Assembly: GCA_037013495.1 (NCBI GenBank)
Contig: CM072801.1
Span: 13,383,501 to 13,447,500, forward strand
DNA length: 64,000 bases
Source of the DNA: Hippophae tibetana
Lineage: Eukaryota; Streptophyta; Magnoliopsida; Rosales; Elaeagnaceae
Direction of reading: 5' to 3'
Each line of letters starts with the position of its first letter. Within the stretch, counting starts at the first letter, position 1. Under the pieces are notes generated by a model. The model did not search any database, was not told the DNA's origin, and saw only the letters and a list, made by a program, of their open reading frames with translations. This document shows, in pieces, positions 21,732 through 36,600 of this stretch. A program made the position numbers and the translations under genes.

Positions 21732-24694
21732 TTGACCATTCATAATTAGGGCGAATTCTTCTGTATGGGTTAGTGCTCTGCATCATGATTTTTGCAGTTA
21801 AATCTTTAGAATTGGAAAAGTGTGTGTACATAAAATACTGAAGTTCCTTGGTCTAGGACTTTCCAAGGATAGATTCTAATCACAATTAGAATCACTTAGA
21901 TGTATCTCTATTCAAATTTTCTTCTTTCCTTCACTCATTTTTGAAGGCTTTACGTGTGTATTGATTTTTGATTTTGTATGTACTTACATGCTTTAATTTT
22001 AATGGCTTGTAATAAGTGGACATCTTCTTTGAGAGGATGGATGTATTCCTCCGTCACACCTTTTTGCTTCGAGAGGGTTTGGTCTTGTTATAGCTAATTA
22101 TAAGTAGTTTCATTTTTACCCCTCCATATAAGGTGTACATATCTTATTTAAAGAGGTAGACTAAATTTGTTTGGTCGGTCTAATTTGAAATGATCTAAAC
22201 TGGACAGATTAGAAAATGGAGTAAATAAAAAAAAAGTTTGTATCAAATTAGTAGTTTGACTAATATTTAAATCCATCATTTTTGAATACAACGATTGAAA
22301 GTTCAAAAGTTTAAATTATTTTTTACTGGACTAAAAGAGCACATCAAAAATTATCTTACTTTTCTTAAAAAATTGTGTTGGTAGTTGTAATATGGAAGTA
22401 AGTGTTTTTATCCAAGTCGAGAAAGTTGTTACATTATTAGCTAAAATGTCACAATAAAATAATCGGGTTATATTTTGTTTAAGAAAAAATAAAATAAAAA
22501 ATAGCTAAAACTAGTAATATAAATTTGGAATTCAAATGAGAGACGTGATTAAGTAATATTATTCACTACTAAAACAAGTTTCAATTATAAAACAAATCAT
22601 TTATTTTTCAATCTTAAACTTGTTATGTCATCTAGTATCAATTATACAGTTTGCCTTGAGGACTTAAATATGCTTAAGATTTTGGCCTTTCTTTTACTTT
22701 ATAATTAAGTAAGTGTAAGTCTATTCCGATGGGTAAGTTAGTTACTTGAAATAAACTTAATTAAAATAATAAAAATATTAAAGAAAACGTATTTTATAAT
22801 TGTATTATTAAGTGACTATTTAAGGATTGAATTGGTACAAATAAACACACAAAATAGATTTTTATGTTCAAATTCAAAGATATCTACAATTAATTGGTAT
22901 TTTTACATAAATTAATTAAAAAATATATTGTATACATGATGAAATTTTCTTAGAATATATTCATATTTTTTTAACATATGAATGCATATTGATCAACAAC
23001 TAACATCTTAAATATTGTGATTAATATGTGATTAAAACTAAAAAGAAATTTTAACATCTATTTATCTTTATTCATGAAAAGTTATTAAAAAAATTGTAAA
23101 AAGTAGGAACAGAATTTTGTAAAAACAATTTAGAAAAAATTAAAATGTAAAAGAAAAACTCTAAAAAAAATGAAAACTAAAAATATATTTTGTTATGCGC
23201 AATGTACCAGTTATGAGCTTTACTATTTGCCTATGTGAATGCATGGTAGAATCATTGGAGTTAAAGTTCTCGTGCAACATTTTTTGAAAAAGTAAATCCT
23301 TCAAGCCAATCAATCAAAAATAATGGACCAATGGGATCCTTGTGCAAATAAATAAAATGCTCATTCACACTAGATTTCTTAAGATTACACTAATTCAATA
23401 GAAAGTAGAGGAGGGTCTTCTTATTCGATAGACAAACCTTGCATCATGGTGCATGATTTATGAGTAAAAACGTTACATGCCGAGAAGAAAGGGTGTAAGT
23501 ACACAAATCAATGTTTGAAAAAAAAATAGGGATTCAATTATTTGAAGATACATTGTGAAAAAGAAAAAATATATTAACTTATTAATAATAACCCTAAATC
23601 TTAAACTCTACAATAGATTTAGGGTTATATATATATTTTTTCTTTTAATTACGAAACATATTATTTGTCATTTTTGCAATTCAACAGCACATGAGCCACG
23701 AAAGAGATTCATTTATGTTTATACGAGTACAGATGTTCATCGGTGGGATGAAAAAAACTATTTTAGTGTAGGGTGTAAGATTAGGGACTGATCAACCTAA
23801 AGGGCGAGGAACTTTTAACATGTGTGTGATATTGGGTACTGAAATGGGGATGTTTGACACTTTTAAACATGTGCATGCAGAGATGATTTTTTTCCCCAAA
23901 AGGAATGCTAATTGTACCTATATTTGCACAATAATACTTGCATGCCTCGTGACAAAATCATCACTAAAATTGAGATGTTATGATTTTTGATACATGTAAC
24001 ATGCAATTATTGGTTTGAGCGCAATTGTGCACAAATATGGTCTTACACACACATTCATTTACATTTAACGAGACTCTCAAACCTTTGTCCCTTTAGCTTC
24101 CCCTTGGAACATATATATAGTATTGTGCTACAAGGCAGTTGATTCAAATACTTGTTCGATTAGCATCTCTTTTTTCAATGCATGCAGACCAAGTAAACTT
24201 ATATTGTTAAAAGGGCCTTGTACCAGTTAAATTTAAAAACATATTAAGTGGCTCAAACTGTTGATAGACATTTCAAATTTTCAATGGCATTCAGACAACT
24301 TCCAAAGTCTTTATATTTATTGTTTCAAAAAGAATACGTTACCATGATTATATATTCTTGAATATCCAAAATCTTCTTTTATTGCTTCAAAAGAAATACA
24401 CTATCATGTGCTTATATGCTTGAATATCAAAAAAATACAAAATTAATCAAGAAACTTGAAGAGCAAGCAATCAAAAGACAAAATCATGTTGATTCAATGA
24501 CAATAAGCTTAAAGAAATCCTTCATGACAAACCTGGACAAAGACAAAGAGCTGCTACAGTTGATTGTGTTAATATTGTAAACTGATTACTCCATATTTTA
24601 TAAAATCTGTCCGGGTAGAATGGCTGCCGTGAAAGGGAATATCCACAAACTTCCTGTTTTTAAGCTCATCTTTTCACAATTTCTTGTACCTTCA
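21732..24694. other. Intergenic DNA between the two convergent loci
   Basis: A+T-rich, without recognised genes. The last 150-200 bases before 24695 should be the SCYL2 3' untranslated region (transcribed on minus), but I see no decisive polyadenylation signal. The one structure noted is a perfect inverted repeat at 23588-23601 and 23615-23628 (arms 'ataaccctaaatct'). Confidence 0.6.
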
Positions 24695-27600
24695 TCATAG
24701 CAGATCCAGAAGGGGTGGCTGTTCAGATGGTGATTTGACTTGAATAGGGTGAGAGCTTGATGCTGATCCCCTCACTCTTCCTCTACCCATAGGAGTTGAG
24801 GGGGGTGGGGCAAGCCTAGGTGCAGCCTTCTCATTCTTGGAGGAAGCATATATGGCTCCAAGATTTGTACTTGATGCTATTATTCCTTGGCTCTGTTTCA
24901 AAATCCCAATTGAGTTCTGGGGGTTGGATCCCCCAATTCCCAGGCTACCAGTAGTTGAAGTAGAATTCCCTTGACGCTGTTTTAATTGCTCATCAGAACT
25001 TTGGATGGCAAAGTTCCAACTATTACTGTTACTTTTTTGCAAATTCATTTTGTTTGATGTATTCCATATCGTCTTGGATTCATATTTGTTCGACTGTAAT
25101 CCTGTTACCCCTTTGTTAAGACCTCCAACACTTGTTGAGCCACTAGGTTTTGGGGGCCAGTTTGCAAAAGGGTCCATATCATCGAAACTTGCAGTGGAGG
25201 ATATTTCTGTCTTCAAGTGTTTCTCTAAATCACCAGACTGAGTGGTAATCCCAAAAGACGCCCGAGGCGGCCACTCTATATCAACCGAAGGGCATGATTC
25301 AGTTTTTTGTTTATGAGATGCTTCAGGTATCAGCAAGGACTGCAAATGAGTAGTTTGAATTGGTAGCCTTTGAAGAACAGGAGAGGAGGTAGTGATGTTT
25401 GTGGAATTTTGAAGAGAAGCACTGGTTTGCCTAGCAGGGGTATCCCAATCTTCATCCCATGCAGGACTTATCTTTGCTGTAGAAGCCACAGTTTCACTTG
25501 CAATATTTGAGGCTTGGAGCGGGAGTCCATTTGCGGGAGCAGATGCTTTCACCTCTGGGATTCCAGAATCTGTCACACTAACTCCCCGCTTTTCTTCTAT
25601 CTTTCTGCCATAAAACCCATAAAAACAAAGAGAATTTATCAGTGAACATTAAAGTCAATAGCATAAAACATTATTGAGCTGCTGAGCAAATAATATTACA
25701 AAAAAGTTCCAACTTAGTATAATACTTGAGGATATTCTTGACAAAGAGCATATATTTGGCAAACTGCTGTACGTTTAGTTGTTGGGCAGTTAGAAGGGGA
25801 GTGACTAGTGGAAGGACATGCTCTGCGGTAAATTCTACTCCCAACTGCACCATAAGTATAACAGGAGACAATCAGCTGATAATTCAAATGCTGCATTAGT
25901 AATTTGTGAATCTAAAAGAAATACAAAATCCAAATTTATCATCAGAGCTTGACCTGCTTCAGAATTGAGTTGGCAACAGCTAGAGTGCACATAAGAGTAG
26001 GAGAAGAACGGTCAACTTCTGTGCAACGCTGAATTGTTTGCAAGATATCTAGAACAGCGTGTTTATTTAGTGTGTATACTAAATCTCCCAAACATAGCAA
26101 AGCATTGACTCTTACCTGACGGGGGTGAAAATTTGTCAGTAATTGTGATATCAACACGAAAATTCATATAAGAGTGTACATGCATACATGTAACTCATAG
26201 AGGTTTTGAACAAGTCATAACATTCAATACAATGTACTGAGCCAGGATGGCTATAGATTTGGTTAAAGCCAAAGACTTGGCAAGTATAAAAATTGCCATC
26301 TATTCATAGAACCCTGGGTACTTTTCTGATTTTACCACTAGATGCAGCAGAAGAGTCTCAACTGTCAATAAATTACTGCATTATATCAAATAAAATAGTT
26401 TCCTAATGGTTGGGCAAATGTTCTATTTGCTACTAAAACTATTAAGCCCAGTTTCAGTTTACTATGTTTTTATTTGGTATCAATGGACTACATTACATAT
26501 CAAAATCATTGCAATTAACTTTAGCAACTAGATTTTCAGGCCAATTGATCAGAAATTGAGAAACACTTAGTCAATGCCCTCTATGTGAAAATTTTAAAGG
26601 GTATTTTAGACTTTTAAAATCTCTAGAGTTAAAATAAAAAAGAGGAAATTATTTCCCTCCTAATCAAGTAATCCCCCACTCCTGCCCCTCTATTGAGCCA
26701 TCTTGTCTGTTAGGAAATTGTAGAAACCTAAATTTCTCAATTAGATCGAGGCATCCTCTCTTCTCCATACTTTTAATTAAAGTCCATGGTTTCCTTTTTT
26801 CTTTCTTTCTTTTGCAGAGTGGTGGTTGTGCAAATGATTACCTTTGATGCATGTAGGAAATCAACCTAAGAGTATGATCAGTTTCTTGATTTTCAAGATG
26901 AAACCATCACCTGATTTTCAGCTGTATATACTCATGACTTCCAGCAGTATATTAGGCATACCAATTGTATATATAAAGGGATCTAATATTAAGAAATAAA
27001 TAAAGTAATTTTCTGTAAAATAAAAACTGCTTCATGGTATCAGAGCTTTAGGCTCATAAACTGGTGCTCTTAGTCTCTTGTTCAACTAGTTCTGTAAGTT
27101 CACTTAATATGATGTCAAATACTCAGACAGAGAATGCACCTTTTCAGTTTCCAACTCAAGTTTTAGCTTCTGGGCACGAGAGCTATAAAAAAACTGAAAG
27201 TTTAAATGTTCTTAGTACATTGAAAGATGACATGGGTGAGGAGATTTCAAAGACAAGTAACAGAACTGAATTCAATATGAAAAATTCAGGCAATTTTAGG
27301 ATTGGATCCATTCTTGATCCTGCTCCTAAACATAATCCTTTTGGTGGCCTATTTAACAGTTCAACTATTAATATTTCTGCTTCTCCTTTTAACACTACCA
27401 ATCCTCAAGGAGAGTTATTTCAATCTACATTTTTTCAGTTTCAATCTCTCCAACCATCAGTACAAACTCAGCCTTCAAACTCAAGTGCATTTTCTGGTAA
27501 TCCTATCCCATTCACTAACGAACAATTATAACTTCTCCAACAACTTATACAAAAGGCAAATATCAACACCACATTCAGTAGGAATAACTCCACACATATT

Positions 27601-30600
27601 TCTAGTAATTCAGCAAAACATGCTGGAAAATTTCCCTCCTCATCTTGGATAGTAGACTCAGGTGCCTCCAATCACATGACAAGTGATCAATCACTTTTCA
27701 CAACCTACTCACCTTGCAACAGACTTCAAACAGTGTGTGTCACCAATGGTACTCACACTACAGTGGTCGAAGCAGGCACCATTTGCCTCTCAAACAACCT
27801 CACTCTCAAATATGTGTTATTTGTGCCTGAATTTTGCTGCAATTTCATATCATTTAGTAGATTAAATCATGACCTTAACTATGAAACTAAATTCTTGGCT
27901 AAATCTTGTGTTTTTTAGGACTTGAGCTCGGGGAAAATGATTGGCGGTGTTGATTTACGTGCAAGCCTCTATGTTCTTGATATCAACACTCCTTCAAACC
28001 ATTATGTTAGTCGTCAATGTCAATTGAGTCATAATCTTAAGTCTCATAGTCATACTAATAAGGAAAGTGAAATCATGATGTGGCATTTTCGTCTACGTCA
28101 TCCAAATTTTTCGTATTTGAAACGTTTGTTTCCATCATTATTCATCAATAAAAATCCCAATTTATTTCATTGTGAAGTTTGTCAATTGGCAAACATACTC
28201 GAAACACTTTTTCACCACATACATAAACCAAGTCACCATTTTTCCCTCATTCATGGTGGCATTTGGGGACCATGTCGCGTTCCCAGTATTACTGGTGCTC
28301 GATGGTTCTTACTGTTAGTTGATGATCATACTCGATTATGTTGGACATTTCTTATGAAAGACAAATCTAAAACCAAACACATATTTCCACTTTTTCATGC
28401 CATGATCCAAACTCAGTTCAATGCCAATATTTAAATCCTAAAAATTGATAATGCTAGGGATTTCTTTAATTCCGATCTTAGTGGATATATCAAATCACAA
28501 GGTATTGTCCAACAAAGCTCCTACGTTGACACACCACAACAAAACGATGTAACCGAACGCAAAAACCATCATATACTTGAGGTTGTCCGAACTTTACTTT
28601 TTCAAACCAATGTTCCTAAAAAATTTTGGGGTGAAGTCATTCTTACTACAACACACTTGATCAACCGAATGTCTTCTCGAGTTCTCAACTTTCATTCACC
28701 TTTACAAGTGCTTCAGAGTCAATATTCTACCTCACAACTTGTGTCACCAATTCCTTTCAAGGTTTTTGGTTGCACTGTTTTTGTCCATATTCATTCACAA
28801 TATCGTGGAAAACTTGATACCCGTGCCATTAAATGCATCTTCGTTGGTTACTAAACCAATCAAAAAAGCTACAAATGTTTCTCTACCATCACTAGTAAGT
28901 TTTACCATTGCATGGACATTACTTTCTTCGAAGAAACTCAATTCTATTCTAATTCTGCAATTCAGGGGGAGAATCACTAATGAATTGTAGAATTGGGATT
29001 GGTCATCACTCATTGAATCGAATTTATCATCTCATTTACCCTTCACTACCTTGTCCTCTTCCAACTTGATACCCATTCCAAATTCTCCTTCAAAAACCAA
29101 ACCTGATCAATCTCTCATTGTCTATCCTAAACATCTTCTCCTTCCTAATGATGCCATAAAAGTTTATGTAAGAAAGAGAAATCCCGATTTCCCCACACGA
29201 AATCAACAAAGCTAAGAAATTCTCCTGAGCCAAACTGAATATGAAAGATTACAAGATGAAGTAGAATCTAGTCCAAAACTAGGTTCTGACCCTGAGTTAG
29301 ATCTTCCAATTGCACAAAGAAAAGACGTTCGATCATACACTCAACATCCTCTTCAAAGTTACATTTCTTACGCAAATTTGTCCCCAAAATTTCAGGCATT
29401 TGTGACATCCATAGACAACATCAAGATTCCTAATTCTGTCAATGAGGCTCTAAAAGTTCCTGAATCACACAAGACAACCTTAGAAGAATATACTGTACTT
29501 GAAAAGAATAGTACATGGATATTAACAGAGCTACCACTTGGAAAGAAGACAGTAGACTGTAAATGGATATTCTCTGTTAAATAGAAGGCAGATGAAAATA
29601 TCGACAGATATAAAGCTCGACTAGTGGCTGAAGGGTTCACCCAATGATATGGAATCGATTATCAAGAGACTTTTGCTCCTGTAGCAAAACTTAACACAGT
29701 TCGTGTCTTGCTATCTATTGCAGTTAATGAGGATTGGTCATTGCTTCAACTTGATGTCAAGAACACATTCTTAAATGGAGATTTGATCGAAGAAGTTTAC
29801 ATGGATGTGCGTTCTGGCTTTGAGACTAAAGATACACAAGAGAAGGTATGCAAGTTGAGAAAGACATTATATGGACTTAAACAGTCACCTAGAGCATGGT
29901 TCGAAAAATTCACTAAGGTCCTCAAACAGGATGGATACTCTCAGACACATACAGATCACACTCTATTTGTCAAATACGTAACAGATGGGAGAATCACAGC
30001 TTTGATTGTATATGTTGATGATATAGTTCTTACAGGAAATCATGTAGGAAAAATGAAGAGACTTAAGATGCTATTATCCAAGGAATTCGAGATTAAAGAC
30101 TTGGGATGTTTGAAATATTTCTTAGGGATGGATGTGGCACGTAATACCAAAGAAATCTCAGTTTCTCAATGCAAATATATTCTAGATCTCTTGCGTGAGA
30201 CTGTCATGAGTGGGTGTAAACCTATTGAAACACCCATGGACCCTAACACAAAACTAATGCCTCGAACTGATGAATTGGCAATTGACAAAGGACAATATCA
30301 ACGTTTGGTAGGTAAGTTAATTTATTTGACCCATACACGTCCAGATATAAGTTTTTCAGTCAATGTTGTTAGTCAATTTCTTGACAACCCATCAATAGAT
30401 CACTTGGAGGCAATAAATCATATTCTAAGATACTTGAAGAAGGATCCTGGAAAGGGGCTCGTGTTCAAGAAAACAATTAATAGGAGATTAGAAATTTATA
30501 CTGACGCTGATTGGGCTGGATCTCCTAGTAACCGAAAATCCACATCTGGATATTGCTCATTTATTTGGGGAAATTTAGTGACATGACGTAGCAAAAAGCA

Positions 30601-33600
30601 AGCAGTGGTAGCACGTAGCAGTGCCGAGGCTGAGTTCCGTGCATTAGCTTTGGGCATCTGTGAAGGAATTTGGCTAAAACAACTGCTATACGAACTCAAG
30701 GTTGAACATTCAGAATCTATTAGAATCATGTGTGACAACCAGTCAGCAATTACAATTGCCAAAAATCCAATCCACCATGATCGGACTAAACATGTGGAAA
30801 TTGATAGACACTTCATCAGTGAGAAAATTGAAGGCAAAATGATCTTCCTCAACTATGTTCCACCTAGACAACAAGTAATAGATATCTTAACCAAAGCTTT
30901 GTTTCGACCTAATTTCACAGAGTTAAGTGTAACACTTGGTTTGGAAAACATATATCGCCTAACTTGAGGGAGAGTGTAGGAAATCAACCTAAGAGTATGG
31001 TCAGTTTCCTAATTTTCAAGATGAAACCATCCCCTGATTTTAGGATGTTAGTTTCCTGATTTTTAGGATGATTTACAGCTGTATACTAATGACTTTCAGA
31101 GTATATTATGTTAGAAATAAGTCAAGAATGTTTATGAAAATGACCGAATGATTTGGTCTTATGATTTCTTTCTATTTATAGACTTTACAAAATACAACAA
31201 ACCTACAAAATACATCAAAGCTGTCTATGAACAGCTGTGGACAGTTGTGGACAGCTGTTTATGGACAATTTGTGGGCAGCCATGGATTGCTGTCTATGGA
31301 CAGCTATGGACAGCTGTTTATGGACAATTATTTACAGTTAAAATAGACTATGGACAACAGCTGTGTACAACTAAATGAATATGGACAACAAATTACAGCA
31401 AAACTGTTATGGACAGCTAAGCTGTCAATGGAACACAGCAAAGCTGTTATGGACAGCTAAGCTGTCCATTGACAGCCCCCTTCAAATTGATGCGGGTTGA
31501 TCAATAAGCATCAATTTGCGACTTAGGAAGCAATGTCGATGACGACTGAGAGACTTGGTGAAGATATCAACAATTTGTAGTTCAGTAGAAATATGTGGAA
31601 GAGTGATAACACGAGCTTCAAAGGCTTCACGGATAGAGTGACAACCGACTTCAATATGCTTTGTGCACTCATGATAGACCGGATTGGCCGTAATCTGAAT
31701 AGCACTTGTATTATCGGCATGTAAAGGTGTAGGATCGGTCTCAGAGAAGTCTAACTCAGCTAGCAAACCTCGAAGCCAAATAATTTCAGAACAAGCAAGA
31801 GACATTGTTCGATACTCAGATTCTGTAGATGACTTAGAAACTCTGTCTTGTTTCTTACTCTTCCAGGAGATCAATGCACCACCTAAGAACATGCACCAAC
31901 CAGTGATGGAGCGACGAGTATCAGCACAGCCAACCCAATCAGCATCGCTATAAGCAACAAGACGAAGAGAATTGCCTGAAGGAAAGAATAAGCCACGAGT
32001 GAAGTGCCATGAATATAACGTATGATCCGACGGACAGCAGCCAGATGAAGATGACGAGGAGCCTGAAGAAATTGGCTGACTTGTTGTACAGCAAAAAAAA
32101 TATTTGGTCTAGTGATGGTGAGATATACAAGGCTACCTACCAATTTCCGATATAAGCTGGGATCAATAAGTAAGTCACCTTCCTCTTTGCGAAGCTTGAC
32201 ATTTAATTCCATGGGAGTATCAACAGAGGTAGCTTCCTATAATTCAGCTGTAATCACCAAATCACTAGCATATTTGTGTTGATTGAGGGAAATACCAGTG
32301 GGACTACGATGCACCTCAAGACCAAGAAAATATGTAAGAGACCCAAGATCTTTCATATGAAAAGATTGTGAGAGATGGGTCTTGAGTTGGACAAGTAAAG
32401 TAGAATCAGAACTAGTGATCACAATATCATCAACATAAACCAAAAGAACAACAATGCCCATGTCTGATTTTCGAAGAAACAATGAAGTGTCATACTTGCT
32501 CTGCATGAAAGAAAATTGTAATAAAGTGGTTCGAAATTTTTCAAACCATGCCCGTGGAGCTTGTTTAAGACCATAAAGAGAACGACGAAGTTTACACACA
32601 TTGGATGTCGGAGAGGAAAACAACCCTGGATGTGGCTTCATATATATACATTCTTTAAGATCTCCATGAAGAAAAGCATTCTTAACATCCATCTGATGTA
32701 GTGGCCAATCATTGGAAACAGCAAGAGCTATTATTGTTCGAACAGTAGTCATTTTAGCCACAGGAGCAAAGGTTTCCTCATAATTAACACCATATTCCTG
32801 TTTGTTCCCAAGAACAACAAGCCGAGCTTTATAACGATCCAAACTTCCATCAGAGCGAACCTTGACTGAGTAAACCCATTTGCAACCCAGAGGAACTATA
32901 GTAGAAGGACAAGACTCAATGTCCCAGGTGTGGTTGGCCTCAAGAGCAGCAATTTCTTCTTGCATAGCTTGGCACCAACAATCATGCTTGATAGCATGTG
33001 AGTAGCATGTGGGAATATCAAAATTGGACAATGCAGTAGTAAGAGCTAAAATAAAATTACCAGAAGAAAAACCATACCTATTAGGGGGTACAGACACTCG
33101 AAAAGAGCGACGTACCAGAGGCTCTGAAGGTGCTGCAACTGACTGATTTTGGTGTATGTTAGGATCAGATATCGGGTGAGCCACCGGAAGAGACTGTGGG
33201 CGGGATTGTCTTGTATATATCATTCCTGGTTTGAAGCGAGAACTGTTTTGAGGAAGAGCTAAGAACTAATGCTCAAAGGAGGGAAGGACTACGGTAGAAG
33301 AAGAGGGCACAGAAGACACAGGAAAAAAATGTTGATTTTCAAAGAAAATAACATTCCTAGAAATACGTGTACGATGTAATGTAAGATCATAGCAAACAAA
33401 TCCCTTTTGACACACATTATATCCTAAAAATGCACATCTAACAGATTGAGTAGGTAATTTATTTTGCTCATGAGGTGGTAAATGAACAAAACATACACAA
33501 CCAAAGATACGAAGATTATCATAATTAGGTTGCTTAGTAAACAAACGAAAATAGGGAGATTCCATGTGCAAAACTTAGGAAGGTAAACGATTAATCAAGT

Positions 33601-36600
33601 GAGTAGCAGTCTTTAGAGCCTCAACCCAGAACATGGATGGAACAGAAGATTCTAACAAGAGAGTACGTACCATATCAAGAAGATGACGATTTTTGCGTTC
33701 AGCTACTCCATTTTGTTGAGTAGCAGGACATGAACGTTGATGGATGATACCTTTAGAAGCCAAAAATACGTGAAACTCAGTGGACAAATATTCACCACCA
33801 GAATCTGTGCGAAATGTCTTAATATTTGCAAAAAATTGATTTTCAACATATGCTAAAAACTCGGTGAAAGTACGAAAAACCTTAGATTTAGAGCGAAGAA
33901 AATAAACCCAAGTGAATCTGCTATGATCATCAATGAAAGTTACATAGTATTTAAATTTTTCATGTGAAGTAAGCGGGGAAGGTCCCCAAACATCACTGTG
34001 AATAAGATCAAAGCAGTGAGAAGCTCTACTAGCATGCAAAGGAAATGGAAGAGTTTTGCTTTTACCAAGTTTACAAGAGTCACATTCAAAAGGTAAAGAA
34101 GAACGTTCTTTATTACCAAGAAAGCCCGAGTTCATTATATGAGATAATACTTGAGTATTAGGATGACCTAAACGACGATGTCACACTATACTTAGATTAG
34201 GAATATTATTACAAGCAAAAGACTCAATAGAAGGAATTGGATAAATTGCTGGAATAGGTAAAAGTAATGGAAACAAACGTCCCACTTTAGGTCCCTTCGC
34301 GATCGGCTCCCCTGTTACCTGGTCCTGCACAACACAACCATCACCAGAAAAGTTAACAGCACAAATGTTATCAACTAATTGACCAACAGAAATGAGATTT
34401 GTAGAAAGTTGAGGAGTAAGAAACACATCAGTAAATGTAAAAGAAGCATTTCCAACAGCTTTGATTGGCAAAGAACTGTCATTGGCCGTCTGAATAGTAG
34501 ATTGACCAACATAAGGTCGAATATGAGACAAAGTTGTAAGAGTATTTGTCATATGATTAGAAGCCCCTGAGTCTACATACAAAGTGTAGTAGAATTTTTA
34601 CCTTGAAATCTCATTGCAGATAATGCCGAAATTAGCATTTGTTGCACCATTTCAGGAGTGCAGTAAGTTGCTGCAGGAGGTGGAAGATTAGGAGAAGCAC
34701 CTGAGGAACACATGTGCTACAGTAGGTGCTACTGGAGGAACAGCAACAGAAGTCTGAAATGCTTGGGCCTGACGATTCTGGGGACGAATATGACATTCTT
34801 TGATAATATGACCCTTTTTCTTGCAATAAGAACAACATTTTTTAGGACAATTGGCAGCAATATGCCCATATTCTTTGCAGCAGAAACATTGCATATTTTT
34901 AGAAGGCATAGATGATCCACGCCCTTGGACTGCGTAAGCCATAGTTGTCGTCGTGAAATTGCCATAAGATTGTTCCATAATAGCTTGAGTACTTAGACGT
35001 TGTTCTTCGCAAAGTAACTCACCAAAGCAAATATCTAGAGAAGGAACAGGAGATCTGTTCAATAGAGAAGAGCGAACTGATTCATATTCCGGGCGTAATT
35101 TCATGAGAAATTGATCACGCTGACTAGTCCTGTGAAGATTTTGAATAGTTGATATAGCAACAACAGGAACATTTGTTGTAACTAAATCAGCATATTCATG
35201 CCAAAGAGTCAAAAATGTCGAGTAATAATCCTGGATGGAAAGACTACCATGTTGGAACATGGCAATCGCATGTTCCAGCTGAAAACGACGAGCATCATTA
35301 TCTTGATAAACTTTCTTCAAATAATTCCACATGGAATGAGCAGAGCGATGAGCCATCAAGTTGGTGACGATATGTGGTTCCACCGAACTAAGAAGCCAAG
35401 ACATGATTCGAGCATCAAGCACAGCCCAAGAGGGAGAAGACACGACTTCCTTAGAGTTGACAATATCAGATGTTGGTGTAACATCTGTGCCATCAATATG
35501 GCTCCAAAGGTCTTTTTCCTTCAGGAAAAGTTCAAACTGAAAAACCCAAGTAGAGTAATTTTTTCCCGTAAACTTAACACACACTGGTGCAGTGTCCATT
35601 GCAAGTAAATAAAACCCAAGAAATATTCAAACAAATTAAAAAAAACAAGATAAGGACCTTAAACAGAGATTGCCGAAGAACACTTGTTTAGCAACAAACG
35701 CTAAAAAAATATCAATGAAGATTTCCTCAGAAATAGAAAACTGAATTTTTTTTCTCAAAGAAGCTCTGATAACATGTCAGAAATAAGTCAAGAATGTTTA
35801 TGAAAATGCCGAATGATTTGGTCTTATGATTTCTTTATATTTATAGACTACAAAATACATCAAAGGTGTCTATGAACAGTTGTGGACAGCTGTTTATGGA
35901 CAATTTGTGGGCAGCCATGGATTGCTGTCTATGGACAGCTATGGACAGCTGTTTATGGACAATTATTTACAGCTAAAATAGATTATGGACAGCAACTGTG
36001 TACAACTAAATGAATATGGACAACAAATTACAACAAAACTGTTACGGACAGCTAAGCTGTCAATGGAACACAGCAAAACTGTTATGGACAGTTAAGCTGT
36101 CCATTGACATATTAGGCATATCAATTGTATATATAAATGGATCTGATATTAAGAAATAAATGAAGTAATTTTCTGTAAAATAAAAACTGCTTCAATGCGC
36201 ATAGAATGATTGGCAGCAACCTTATGCATTACTTTGACATGTTAATAAAAGTCTACTACATGATGATCTAATAGCTTAAATGAAACCAAAACTTTCGGTT
36301 TCTAGTGATCTACACAACACCAAATAGATTAAAGCTTCTTTTAAGTTTGGTTGAGAGTAAAAGTAGCCAAGAAAGTCGTTAGTCAAAAACAGTCGGCCCG
36401 CAAGCATAATCGGGAAATAACCACAACTGACCAGGAGAATAATGAATTACTTGTTCTTCCCAAAATTTGTGATACTTTATAATGTGTATAAGATTAAACC
36501 CTGGGCTCTTGTGAAGTCACCCAAAAATCCTAGCAAATAATTTAAATTTGTGAAAATCCAGTATAAGAAAATTGAATTAAATTAAGTTCAGAACTTTGAG

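Larger units (their letters stand above)
31109..36109 (-). mobile_element. Ty1/copia element nested in the outer copia LTR (inner)
   Basis: Minus strand, same sense as SCYL2. The LTRs are 31109-31474 and 35775-36109, with a perfect TATTA target duplication. The polypurine tract (GAAGGGGGC on minus) is at 31475-31485 and the primer site (TGTTATCAGAGC on minus) lies just inside the right LTR. Order on minus is gag, protease, integrase, reverse transcriptase, RNase H. It is nearly whole in layout, with a few breaks. The LTRs differ at about 3% of positions by eye plus one 30-base length difference, so it is younger than its host element. Confidence 0.95.
26852..36194 (+). mobile_element. Ty1/copia element in SCYL2 intron 11 (outer), broken
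   Basis: Plus strand, antisense to SCYL2. The 5' LTR is 26852-27034, the primer site TGGTATCAGAGC is at 27035-27046, the polypurine tract is at 30964-30974, and the 3' LTR is 30975-31108 plus 36110-36194, split by the inner element. Flanks are ATGCA and ATGCG, a target duplication with one mismatch. Parts in order: gag-like region, protease, integrase, reverse transcriptase, RNase H. About half a dozen breaks. LTR differences by eye (roughly 6% plus a length change) make it older than the element inside it. Confidence 0.93.
30975..36194 (+). repeat. 3' LTR of outer copia, split by the inner element
   Basis: The two halves are 30975-31108 and 36110-36194. The 5-bp TATTA at the junction is present on both sides of the inner element (31104-31108 and 36110-36114) because it was duplicated on insertion. 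The LTR ends AAAAACTGCTTCA as the 5' LTR does. Confidence 0.9.

Noticed and set aside
25005-25241. Plus-strand open stretch within the last SCYL2 exon
   Set aside because: Antisense shadow of a real coding exon.
34712-35608. Plus-strand open stretches across the inner copia gag
   Set aside because: Antisense shadows of the gag reading frame, with no independent signature.
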